A stretch of 64,000 nucleotides of DNA from Nitzschia sp. pyKryTriq1 (Eukaryota > Bacillariophyta > Bacillariophyceae > Bacillariales > Bacillariaceae), in contig OY101116.1 of NCBI GenBank assembly GCA_956465555.1, positions 1,612,001 to 1,676,000 of the forward strand, read 5' to 3'. Both the position numbers and the translations under genes were made by a program. Each line of letters starts with the position of its first letter. Position 1 is the stretch's first letter. Under the pieces are notes generated by a model that made no database searches, was not told the origin of the DNA, and saw only the letters and a program-made list of their open reading frames with translations. Shown here one piece after another: positions 35,234 through 44,447 of this stretch.

Positions 35234-37246
35234 ATGCCTCCGGAACAACCACCGACAGGACAAACGGAAGATCCGAACGAGATTCGTATCACACCCGCAG
35301 CCGTGGAAAGCCCCAAGCGGTCGAAAACGACGAAAAAATCCAAAACGAAACCCAAGAAAAGCAGCAGCAAGCACAACAAGTCACTTGATCATGATCATGA
35401 TCATGACCACGCAGATGACGACAACAAGAACAGCTCGTCACACGCTCAGCTCCTAGTAAAGACCGCTCCTGATTCTCGTTCTCATCCAGAATCGTCATTT
35501 TCATCATCGTCGTCGTCCACCAGTACCGGTAGAAAGAAAGGGTCGACGGTCGACGAGGGGATGAAATCCATGGAGCCGCCACCTCGGCAGGGCAGCAGCA
35601 GCAGCAGCAGCAGTGAAGTTATCTTGCCAGCTCAGCCAAAACCCATCCGACGAACTCAATCATTTATTCAGTCTCTTCCAGTAGCCGTGGCCGAACCAGA
35701 GACAACTCGGATAGCATCGGTTCTAGCCTATACGTGCGAGGTGGAACCGATCACTGATTCTGGTCGGCTCGTCGCAGACGCGACATCCACTGGAAAGAAT
35801 AATAATGATAATGATAATAATACTGCTGATAGCGACGGAAGGAGTCGACCAGCTCTCATCAGTGTGAAGATCCCCAAACTTTCTGCCGGCGTCAAATTGG
35901 GCATCAGCTTTCGGTCGATTTTTGGTGAGCTGAAGATCAGCAAGATTGCTCCGACCAGCCCGCTCGCCAGCACCCCACTTCGACCGGGAGACCGTCTGAT
36001 TAGCTTGGACCACCATCGCAATACCAACCACTGGACTGCTGTTCAGGCTGTAAATTATATTCGAAATGCAGAGGGGATGATATGCTTTGTGGTACGGACA
36101 AGAAATGGCGATTCCAATGTTGCCGAAGCGGCCGTTTACAAGTCAAGTGAGGAGGCAAAACTTGGAATTTCCTTTCGAAATGAAAATGGACGCCTCCGCA
36201 TAAGCAAAATCAACAAAAATGGACTGTTGGGAGAAATGTCAGTACTACACCCGGGAGACTTTGTGGAGTCTATCAATTCTGTGGATACGAGCCAGCTTGA
36301 CGCAGCCCTGGCGCTTCAAATCGTCCGAAGCTCGCTGGGTTTGACCATTTTCCGTGTCAAGAACACCGATACGACAGAAGTTTCCATACGAGATGTGATG
36401 ACCACGCACCTGAGCTCAAGCAGATTTAGCGGCCCAATTGTCGCCGCAGACGAGTTGGAAAACATTGATTTTGGGTCTGGGCATTTGGGCCGTGAGAATT
36501 CCGAATTCCAATTACGACCTGGATTCATCAGTGTTATAGTGTACAAACCAACGGTGGACACCAAACTTGGAATATCTTTTATGAATCCCGATGGGAATCA
36601 ATTGCAAGTATGCAATGTATCGAGCAATGGTATGCTTAGCAGATCTCCTCTGGTTCCAGGCATGAATTTCCAATCGATTGGCAATATTCGATGCAGCAAG
36701 TGGACAAAACAACAAGCATTGGATTATCTTAAGGCTGCCATCGGTGAAATATTGTTTGTGCTGCAGGACCCACTGGGTGACTCATCGTATGCCGTTGCCA
36801 TGGCATATAAACCAACGCCGCGGTCGAAGCTCGGCATTTCATTTAAGACCACAGGAGGACCTCTCAGAATTGGCCACATTCAGCAAGATGGACTGTTGTG
36901 CAATTCAGTCGTGAATTGCGATGACAATGTGATTGCCATTAACAACATTCCTTGTCAACACCTGACCCCAAGTGAGGCAGTCGCCATTACGCAGCGAAAC
37001 CCCGATAGCGTCACCCTATTGACCAAGCCATATAGGTCCAATGGAATTGTGCTAAGTCACCTGTCAAGTATGTATGGTGGGGATGAGTACGACAATGTCC
37101 AACGCGACATCGAATCGGCGGATCGACGTGTCAAAGATGAAAGTTGCAAATCTTGTTTTGGTGTAATTTTTGGCGTGATTTTCATTGTTATCCTTGTCGT
37201 TACGCTTGGAGCCGATCGGTGCGATCCCAACGACTACTATTGTTAG
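35234..37246 (+). CDS. Four-PDZ-repeat, C-terminally membrane-anchored protein
   Basis: Single exon; 670 aa from the ATG at 35234 (MPPEQPPTGQ). Open frame extends upstream but crosses GTAC-rich promoter-like DNA. Residues 1-200 are disordered, with K-rich, HD-repeat and serine-run segments. Four PDZ-like repeats follow at about 207-295, 300-385, 433-515 and 518-600. Each begins with a K-L-G-I-S-F strand (GVKLGISFRS, EAKLGISFRN, DTKLGISFMN, RSKLGISFKT) and has a P-G-D or equivalent turn (RPGDRLISLD, HPGDFVESIN, VPGMNFQSIG, NCDDNVIAIN). Residues 638-660 form one membrane segment (CFGVIFGVIFIVILVVTLGA), leaving a short acidic tail. The layout implies a cytosolic scaffold anchored in a membrane by its tail. 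No enzymatic domain; partners unknown. Confidence 0.82.
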   Translation: MPPEQPPTGQTEDPNEIRITPAAVESPKRSKTTKKSKTKPKKSSSKHNKSLDHDHDHDHADDDNKNSSSHAQLLVKTAPDSRSHPESSFSSSSSSTSTGRKKGSTVDEGMKSMEPPPRQGSSSSSSSEVILPAQPKPIRRTQSFIQSLPVAVAEPETTRIASVLAYTCEVEPITDSGRLVADATSTGKNNNDNDNNTADSDGRSRPALISVKIPKLSAGVKLGISFRSIFGELKISKIAPTSPLASTPLRPGDRLISLDHHRNTNHWTAVQAVNYIRNAEGMICFVVRTRNGDSNVAEAAVYKSSEEAKLGISFRNENGRLRISKINKNGLLGEMSVLHPGDFVESINSVDTSQLDAALALQIVRSSLGLTIFRVKNTDTTEVSIRDVMTTHLSSSRFSGPIVAADELENIDFGSGHLGRENSEFQLRPGFISVIVYKPTVDTKLGISFMNPDGNQLQVCNVSSNGMLSRSPLVPGMNFQSIGNIRCSKWTKQQALDYLKAAIGEILFVLQDPLGDSSYAVAMAYKPTPRSKLGISFKTTGGPLRIGHIQQDGLLCNSVVNCDDNVIAINNIPCQHLTPSEAVAITQRNPDSVTLLTKPYRSNGIVLSHLSSMYGGDEYDNVQRDIESADRRVKDESCKSCFGVIFGVIFIVILVVTLGADRCDPNDYYC

Positions 37247-37849
37247 TCGAGTGATCTTGCGATCCTGACTTTAGTAGTCTTGCGGCTTGGATGGATGCAA
37301 AGTTCTTTGCGGATATCTGTCTGCTCGCGGCATCATGGTTGTACCTTGGCTGCACGAAGCCCAGTAAAAACAGTTTTGTTTCCATGAAAAAAGTATAAAA
37401 TATAATTTACTGTACAGGACTTCTTTTGTCGTATTTGACTCAAACTTTAGAGCAGGGTATCCCTTTACTCTCTATCTACTAAGTAGTAAGGGACCTACGA
37501 GTAGAGATAGAGATCATGTGAAAGAGTATTATTACATAGTGTACTTGTACCGGTACTGTATTGATGTACTTAGTGGGAATAGGCTAGAGTAGAGTGTGAA
37601 GTCGACTACTTTGCTCCGAAATAAACGAACGACATTGGGTCGTCTGTATGCCGTCCGTGTCAATCTTCCACGTGTCAGCAAATTGGGTTATGGAACGCTT
37701 TGATGGCCAGTCGTTACGACAGTATGGATACGAGTACCGTTACCAGCGTGTACTGGTACCGGTACTGTTACCGGTATGTATTGATGATGGATGATGGCAA
37801 AAATAATCGAAATACTTGTTTCTTTGCCATCATTCATTTACACCATGCC
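37247..37849. promoter_or_regulatory. Intergenic region upstream of the HSP70-like gene
   Basis: 603 bp. It holds several GTACCGGTAC-type words (about 37548-37560 and 37752-37775), the last within 100 bp of the HSP70 start. A CTCTATCTACTAAGTAG...TAGAGATAGAG inverted repeat lies at about 37470-37512. No gene seen. Confidence 0.4.
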
Positions 37850-39724
37850 ATGACAATACTGAAGACTAAGAGGAGGAGTAAAAACATGGTCGCTACGTCT
37901 TTAGTTCTATGGATGTTCTCCACCACGTTGTGCCATGGATTCTTCTCGCCAATGATACCCGATCAAAGGGTTCGTAGTCGAATGCAGCGACTTTCGACAC
38001 AAGACGATGGTATCGGTGTCGGCATTGACCTGGGAACAACAAATTCTGCTATTGCTTTCTTGAATGGCGACATTCCCGAGATCATCGAAATCCCTAACAA
38101 TGGTCGGACGATGAAGTCAGTTGTCGCATTTGATGAGTCCGGAAAGCCTTTAGTCGGAAACGATGCACTGGAATGGGAAAGAAAAACGAGTATCAGCGCT
38201 TACAGGCACGTCAAGAGAGTCATCGGAACTGGGGTCAACTTTCTTTCCAAAGAAACATGTGAGGTCGTCCCCCACTTGATTCCAACTGCAAAATCTGCTT
38301 CATCCGGGAAGAAATCGAAGAAAAAATCTACTTTACAGCGCATCTTGCAAGATGCAAAGGAAAACCCGACCATGCTTGTTTCTCTACAAAAGGGGGAAGA
38401 TGGAAAGTACAATAGTGTTTCGCCGGAAGCCGTTTCGGCTGCAATTTTGCGGCGTCTGCTGGATGTGGCGAAAGATCACACCAGCAAGAAGATTACACGT
38501 GCCGTAATTGGAGTTCCTGCCTATTTTGACGATGAACAAAGAGAAGCAACTATCCGAGCCGCCAATCTCGCAGGTGTGGAGAAGGTGAAGCTATTGCGTG
38601 AACCAGAGGCTGCCGCTTTGGCCTACGGTGTCGACAAGGATTCTCAAGAAGAGGAATTTGTTCTAGTGTTTGACCTGGGTGGCGGTACATATGATGTGAG
38701 TGTACTGCTGGTCGAAAAGGGCTTGACCGAAATCGTGTGTACCTCTGGCAACGCACAATTGGGTGGGTCCAATTTCGATGGCAAAATTGCCAAGCAGATA
38801 GCTGGCCTAGTCAGCAACTGTTGTCGATCGGAGGATTCTTCAGACATGATCATCCGTGCTGCCGAATCCATCCGAATCTACCTGAGCAATAACCGGCGGG
38901 TTGAAGTTGCTCTTCCTACGACCGAAGAAGGATGGAGAAATCTAGGCGACCCTGACTTAGTGATAGTGGGCAACGATGAGACCTTCGAGCCAGGTACAAG
39001 TAACTCTACCCATACCTTTGTTCGCTGGACAAGGAGAGAAGTCGAAAGCTTTTGCCTTGACGAGCTTTCGGATTTGTTAAGACCCATTAGGGAAGTGGCC
39101 ATTATGGCCGGAGCCTTGCTACCTGGAGACGCAAGGCCGTCGGTGGCTGACTCGGCCACTGAAATGCAAGAAGCATTCCTAGACGGTGGAAGTTTCTACG
39201 AGGATGATGCTGATGCTGATGGAATTTCTGCTGAAGTTCAGCCGAAAGCTGCCGAGTTTGACTTCAAGGACGCCAAAAAAGCCCAGCAGAAGGGTCGACA
39301 GAAGGCTCGTCAGATTGCAAAAGAAGAACGCAAGTATCGAGAAGAATCCCGGAAAGCCAACGAGGAGCCAACAGCGATCACCGACACACGGATACGAGCA
39401 GATGGAATAACCGGTCGTCCAATTCGACGCGTAGTTCTAGTGGGTGGCGCCACTCGAATGCCGGCAGTTGGTCGTCTAATATCGGCCCTGACAGGCTGCA
39501 CACCACAAAAGACGGTGGATCCCGACGAAGCCGTAGCTCTGGGATGTGCTGTTCACGTCGGGGTATTAGACGGAAGGCAAGAAATGGGGACTGTCTTGAA
39601 TCCAATGCAAGCGGCACTGCTTCGTGCGGTGGTGGAAAAGCAGCGGCGCGATGGAGAGCTCGATGATATGTTCTTCGAAGACGAAGATGAATTCGGGGAC
39701 TACGAAGAGATCGAGATGATGTAG
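37850..39724 (+). CDS. HSP70-type ATPase lacking the substrate-binding domain, plastid/secretory-type presequence
   Basis: Single exon; 624 aa from the ATG at 37850 (MTILKTKRRSKN). Another start is 37886, in an AAAAACATGG context. A basic n-region, the hydrophobic run MVATSLVLWMFSTTL and CHG|FFSP resemble a diatom bipartite plastid signal, with F at the cleavage site. The HSP70 nucleotide-binding domain follows: GIGVGIDLGTTNSAIAFL, VIGVPAYFDDEQREATIRAA, EPEAAALAYG, VFDLGGGTYDVSVLL and VVLVGGATRMPAVGRLI with DPDEAVALGCAVHVG. An acidic/basic helical insertion of about 90 residues (DADADG to KANEEP) sits before the last motif. After the ATPase fold only about 50 residues remain, ending in an acidic tail. 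The beta-sandwich and lid that bind clients are absent. A regulatory or exchange-factor-like role is inference. Confidence 0.88.
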   Translation: MTILKTKRRSKNMVATSLVLWMFSTTLCHGFFSPMIPDQRVRSRMQRLSTQDDGIGVGIDLGTTNSAIAFLNGDIPEIIEIPNNGRTMKSVVAFDESGKPLVGNDALEWERKTSISAYRHVKRVIGTGVNFLSKETCEVVPHLIPTAKSASSGKKSKKKSTLQRILQDAKENPTMLVSLQKGEDGKYNSVSPEAVSAAILRRLLDVAKDHTSKKITRAVIGVPAYFDDEQREATIRAANLAGVEKVKLLREPEAAALAYGVDKDSQEEEFVLVFDLGGGTYDVSVLLVEKGLTEIVCTSGNAQLGGSNFDGKIAKQIAGLVSNCCRSEDSSDMIIRAAESIRIYLSNNRRVEVALPTTEEGWRNLGDPDLVIVGNDETFEPGTSNSTHTFVRWTRREVESFCLDELSDLLRPIREVAIMAGALLPGDARPSVADSATEMQEAFLDGGSFYEDDADADGISAEVQPKAAEFDFKDAKKAQQKGRQKARQIAKEERKYREESRKANEEPTAITDTRIRADGITGRPIRRVVLVGGATRMPAVGRLISALTGCTPQKTVDPDEAVALGCAVHVGVLDGRQEMGTVLNPMQAALLRAVVEKQRRDGELDDMFFEDEDEFGDYEEIEMM

Positions 39725-39858
39725 TCAGAAAGCCTCATTACAACGTCTCGCGCGGTGGCACTCTCGCTCTTGTCGGCTGGAGTCCCGTTGTGTAGTTGGT
39801 CCATCATTCTTTGACTTTTTCCACCTTTCTACAGTATCGACTTGTTGCTTTTAGACTG

Positions 39859-40656
39859 CTATCCGTCCCTACTTTTCATGTCAGTGATCCCTAGTGCTTC
39901 GTTCTGCTCGTGAGACCGTTGAAAGTGCTCGACTTTGATGCCTGGATCTAAAGAGCTGTCGTAACATGACTGCGTGGCTTCCTGTTGGGGCTTAATTCGA
40001 AGTGTCGCCATGTCTTCGGGGCGCGGACTCACGAATGAGTTTCCCAATGGGTCACTGATGACTATGGTGAAGGGGAATCGTTTTCCCTCTGCATACGACT
40101 TTAGTTGTCGCAGGAAAGCGTGAAATCGCTCATACACTGAGTTCGTAACCGACGACGACTCATCATTTCGAATGTCTGATCCAAAAGGATTTCCAGACTC
40201 CAGGCTTTCTACAAGCTTCATCACCAAGCCCTCCACTGTTGTGTAGACTCCCTCCAACCCACCTTCTGCTAGCTCTAATTCGAGCTCGGGCACTGAAATA
40301 CCAGCAGAGTTACTTTTTACAACTTCGCGGTTTAAATCTTCAGGCCCTTGAACCTTCAAAGTGATTCTCGATCCATACTCGGGAATGCCACCACCCCCTT
40401 TGATTTCGTTCGTCTTGAAGCCACAATGACCACAGACCATGCTCATTATAATGATTTCTTTGAAGTGTGGAATAATTGTCGTATGGATGCTAAGTTCAGC
40501 CGCCTTTCGACAATTGGAACACTTTGTGGCAAATTTTATCACCTCCTCGCGTCCAAACAGGTTTCTCGAGCCATCGCTGGCAGGAGAGGAATCATCATCA
40601 TCATCATCATCATCATCAATGGCTCTATTTCGATCCTCCGCGGGAGAAGATGCATC
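39859..40656 (-). CDS. ZPR1: ZPR1-family zinc finger protein, second half only
   Basis: Single exon; 265 aa from the ATG at 40656 (the codon at 40674 is TTG). An aspartate run encoded by a CAT/ATC microsatellite opens the protein. Then comes a single ZPR1 module: FGREEVIKFATKCSNC, IIPHFKEIIIMSMVCGHCGF (C-x2-C...C-x2-C zinc finger), VPELELELAEGGLEGVYTTVEGL and FTIVISDPLGNSF. Full ZPR1 (about 460 aa in human) has two such modules and binds eEF1A as a folding factor. Here the sequence matches the linker plus the second module. The first module is absent and is not found in the upstream DNA, which holds a foldback element. Either an upstream exon is missed, or this is a truncated or single-module ZPR1. 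Confidence 0.82.
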   Translation of the reverse strand, partial: DASSPAEDRNRAIDDDDDDDDDSSPASDGSRNLFGREEVIKFATKCSNCRKAAELSIHTTIIPHFKEIIIMSMVCGHCGFKTNEIKGGGGIPEYGSRITLKVQGPEDLNREVVKSNSAGISVPELELELAEGGLEGVYTTVEGLVMKLVESLESGNPFGSDIRNDESSSVTNSVYERFHAFLRQLKSYAEGKRFPFTIVISDPLGNSFVSPRPEDMATLRIKPQQEATQSCYDSSLDPGIKVEHFQRSHEQNEALGITDMKSRDG

Positions 40657-40840
40657 CATGATCAGCGTGTTCAAGTACGTACTGTAGGAACTCTATGTCC
40701 ACGTGATGATGTTATCATTGTCAAAATAAATCTACTGTACCGGTGGAGTAGTCTCTACTAGATGAGAGCGTGAGAAATGATTAGAAGTTCGAGGATGAAA
40801 ATAAGGAGCTACAACATTGTTACGACAAATCCACGATATC

Positions 40841-40990
40841 GCACTCTTTAGCTATCGGCTGACGTATAGACCGGGGGTACCTTTGGGGGATCTTTATGGG
40901 GACCCGGCTGTGCAACAGCCGGGTCCGTCCCCCCAAAAGAACGACGGACGGACGCTCGCGTCTGTACATCAGCCAATAGCTAAAGAGTGC
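40841..40990. mobile_element. Foldback/MITE-like element with ~26-bp terminal inverted repeats
   Basis: The 150-bp element begins GCACTCTTTAGCTATCGGCT and ends in the near-perfect reverse complement AGCCAATAGCTAAAGAGTGC. A second nested inverted repeat (CTTTGGGGG...CCCCCAAAAG) and a central GACCCGGCTG/CAGCCGGGTC hairpin make the whole element self-complementary. Both sides are flanked by ACGATATC (40833-40840 and 40991-40998), an 8-bp direct repeat that fits a target-site duplication of hAT type. Because GATATC is itself palindromic, the duplication call needs an empty-site comparison. No coding capacity. Confidence 0.8.
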
Positions 40991-41189
40991 ACGATATCGT
41001 TATCCCGTGGGATCTCCATTTTGGATTCCACGGGAATTTTCATTCATTCCGACGCGGCGATCTCGGGTATCTCGAATCTCGAGCATTATCAACACTGACG
41101 TCCATCATAACACAACAACACAAAACAACAATACAATACAAATAGAAAGCAACGGCAACAACAACAGCAACAACAACAACAACATAAGC

Positions 41190-42107
41190 ATGAGACTAAC
41201 CTTGCCTCCGTCAATGATATTTGATGATGTCCATGACTATGAACAGTCGTGGGCTCATTATGCTGCCGATGAGGCTGCACGGAAGGCTGCAATTCCTTGG
41301 CATCTTTTGCCCACAGCAGTCCAGCAATTCTTTAAGAACCTTTTGCCATCTCCTGGAGCACAAGATGATGACGACGAAGAAGATGTTATGGCAGAATGTA
41401 ATGCCATGGAAGATTTAGCCATGAGTACTGAGCCTGCGGAACCTGCCGCCACGCCTGTGCCTCCCACTGTACCCACTGTACCCCCCGTACCTGCCACTAC
41501 CACCACGGCACCACCAGTCCCGACTCCAGCACCTACTACTACTACAACAACAACCAAAAAACGATGCAGTGATGCCCAGATGGAACATTTTGTGAAGTAT
41601 CGACGAATGATTGATGAGGGATCTTCCGAGGAATTCTACCGAGATTGGCGAAATGTGCTGGTACAGAAGCCCACAATCGGGCCACGAAGAAAGAAAGTGG
41701 CAGCATCTGACTATTATGTCAGACCCAGTGCTGTTTGGCTTCCCCATCTCATTATTGAGAATTACAAGCCGGTATGTCCCCACTGTAAGACTAGCACCAA
41801 TGTCGATACGCAAAAGGCGAAATGGGTTGAATTCCCCATGCTTTGCTATTCCCGGCCTTTACACAAATACCTCGACACTTGCAGCTACCCTTGCAGCAGC
41901 TGCAAGAAGTGGTTCAGGGCCACAAACCTGGCGCAATGCACAGTACGAAGAGATGGTGCGAGGATGCAGGAAATAATAGATTTATTATGTTTTGTGTTTT
42001 GTTGTTGTCGTTATTATTTGTTGTGTTGTTGTCGTTACCACATGAAAGTTATGGAAGTATTACTAGCGCTATCGCGTGCTCGAATGTACAACAATGTCTA
42101 TTACTAG
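41190..42107 (+). pseudogene. Transposon-associated Cys-rich domain protein fragment (DUF6729-like)
   Basis: Open frame of 305 aa from the ATG at 41190 (MRLTLPPSMIFDDVHDYEQS). It has an acidic patch, a P/T/V-rich linker, and then a conserved-looking module: VWLPHLIIENYKPVCPHC, CSYPCSSCKKWFRATN. The CPHC and CSSC pairs form a zinc-ribbon-like pattern seen in multi-copy, transposon-associated proteins (my recollection is DUF6729). Directly after RATNLAQC the frame runs into low-complexity DNA encoding C/Y/L repeats (VFCCCRYYLLCCC), so downstream domains are missing. It lies between a foldback element and short tandem repeats, and has (CAA)n just upstream. I read it as a degraded mobile-element gene; a host gene with an unusual tail is the alternative. 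Confidence 0.55.
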
Positions 42108-42177
42108 CGCTATCGCGTGGATAAAAATAAAATAATGTCTATTACTAGTAGCGCTTTCGCGCGCTCGAATGTACTCG
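42061..42177. repeat. Three copies of a TACTAGCGCTATCGCG repeat
   Basis: TACTAGCGCTATCGCGTG occurs at 42061 and 42102, and a variant with TAG inserted (TACTAGTAGCGCTTTCGCGC) near 42143. The first and third copies also share the following GCTCGAATGTAC. They sit at the 3' end of the transposon-like fragment and may be its terminal repeats. Confidence 0.75.
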
Positions 42178-42370
42178 CATAAAAAATTTCTGCGCCCTGC
42201 GGACGCGAAATGGTCATTACCGACGGTAGGGGCCTTCGCTTCGCCGGGATGTGTCACTGGAGTTATGTAGTGGCATTTTGAATTTTGACGTTTTGGTGGT
42301 AGCAACGGTCAGCTCATTTTGCTCCTCGCTTCGCCTCGCCGAGTTATTTTTGGCCAAAAGGTCAACCAGC

Positions 42371-42530
42371 ATGGCATACTGTAGGTGACTAAAAACAATT
42401 GCATTTTCAATTTAGTCTACTAGTACTACTAGAGATTAGTGTTTGTTCATCTATGGCATACTGTAGGTGCCTAAAAATTGTATTTTCAATTTAGTCTACT
42501 ACTATTCTAGAGAGTAGTGTTTGTTCATCT
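42371..42530. repeat. Tandem duplication of an ~80-bp unit
   Basis: Two adjacent units, 42371-42452 and 42453-42530. Both begin ATGGCATACTGTAGGTG, share TTTCAATTTAGTCTACTA, and end GTTTGTTCATCT. They differ by small indels and substitutions. The unit contains a CTACTAGTAGTAC-like palindrome; it is non-coding. Confidence 0.85.
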
Positions 42531-42590
42531 GTTTTGAAATAATGGCAGGCGGTGCTCGGACCTACTTGCTAGCGAAGATTATTTCCACTT

Positions 42591-44447
42591 CTAGAAACGA
42601 CGATTCTGGATCAGGCAGTACTCACGGCAATACGCTGGAAGAGCTTGTTCTAGCTGCTCTCGGTTGTCATCTTCTCCTGGCTCCAAGCCCACTGCCACAT
42701 TGGTTCCATCTGGGCAGTCGAGCTCTAAATGAAGACTGGGCTCCTGCACTATTTCTGCCGTCACCATTCCGCAATCATCACAGTACCACCACTTGGAGTC
42801 TTGAGGCTCCCATGGTGGGAAAGGAACGCAAGACAGCCAAATGCAATTTGGACAAGGCGTCGTTGTCCCATCGCCCTCTAACAAAATAATTGCTGCAATG
42901 ATGATTGCAATGATACTCACAATCAAACCAAGGAATCGAACCGACAATTGCTTGGCACGGGACCACCAGCTTTCGTCCATACCAAAGAAATGACTGGGTA
43001 GCTTCTCCATCGTACTTAAACCACACAAAAGTCCAAAAGCCATTCCACCAAGATCTGATAGACGACAAAATAGGACGAATAGTCAGATCAGATTAGCTAA
43101 AACAACGGCCGTTTCCCCTCAAATTTTAAAAGAACTTACGCGTGAAATTGTCCACGTAGGGTGTTAGACCAATGAGACAGTTGAGGGCGATATCCATGAA
43201 CAGAAATACAATCACCAAGGCGTGCCTGTGCTTCTTGCCGTTTTCGGTGACGAAATCGTTAAACAGAAGCTTCCAGTTCATGAAAATATCACTCAGACAG
43301 GCACCAATCAAGCCAAAAATACCACCACTAGCACCCACTGTAATGTAAGTGGGAAGGAAGATGGCCGAAAGGATACACCCACCCACAGCAGGAATGATGA
43401 ACAAGATGGAGGCAGCCACCATGCCGTGACTAGTCTCAATTGCCTTCCCCACGAACCACAATGCAAGCATATTGACAAAATAGTGGACCAAACCAGCATG
43501 TAGTACGGTTGACGAAAAAAGTCTCCATGCCTCCCCTTCATTAACAATCAAGTTCGTATCCTTAGCTCCCATTCGAATCAAGGTTTCCGCACTTGGACCG
43601 ATCATTGGATTCACTTCGAGGGGCTCCACTACCCACCCATTCAATGCAATGGATACAATCAGGAGAATTGAACAAGTGAACAATAGAAAATACGTAAAGA
43701 AAGGACGGTTAACTCCCTGCTTTTTGCTGGCATCAAAGTCGGCCCAGGATAGATATCTGCGAACATGGTGTAGAGATCAGCAACTGAGAAATAAGTCTGG
43801 AACTATCGCTGTATCGTTGTAAGAGTGAGAAATACTTACGGTTCCCCATTTGCTCGGCGGCGGGCTGCATCCTCAGCCCATTCAACGTCAGCACGAATCG
43901 CTGCCAAGTGGTCGTAAAGACCGAGAATACCCCAGGGACGCTCATCTCCATATTTCTTTCGTCGTTTTTCCTGGGCAAATTGAAAGTCACGGATTCTTCG
44001 GGCTAGAGCAGGTGCCATGAAATCTTGGCCGCGCCAATCAGCGTTCAATTTTCCGGCCAGCAACCTTAATTGAGCAATATCCTCTTCCCTGTGCTCCATG
44101 TTCGGATGAATATCTGCTGCAACGATGAACGTAGCATTTGACATTCTGGACACGTCGTTTTCACCCTCATCGCTGACCATCTCATCCGACATCGAGTCTG
44201 GATCGTGCAAAGAATCGGAATCTGTGTCTTGTAAAGAGCGCCTTGAGGATGCACGTCTCTTCGGAGTACCGGTGTTTTCGTTCGGAGACTTAATTTCCCA
44301 GGGATCAATGGTATACGATGGGGTTGTTTTCCCATTTTGGCCAGAAACATTGAGTGGAGTCAAATCATATTGGCGGTCGAAATCCTCGCCCTCGGCGCTC
44401 GATGGTACATCTACCGTTAACCCCGAGATATCCAATCTTTCCATCAT
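42591..44447 (-). CDS. Rhomboid intramembrane serine protease
   Basis: Exons 44447-43840, 43756-43140 and 43054-42591, with introns of 83 and 85 bp; 562 aa. Residues 1-200 are cytosolic, acidic and R/S-rich, ending in a helical AQEKRRKKYGDERPWG segment. The rhomboid core (about 220-460) has WRLFSSTVLHAGLVHYFVN with the conserved H and N, the nucleophile S346 in GASGGIFG, and the catalytic H409 in VDNFTHLGG, a motif completed by the second splice junction. All active-site positions are present, so it should be an active protease rather than an iRhom. The L1-loop WR motif is present. A C-terminal tail of about 110 residues has a Cys pattern (CPNCIWLSC, WYCDDCG) that may bind zinc. The substrate is unknown. 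Confidence 0.93.
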
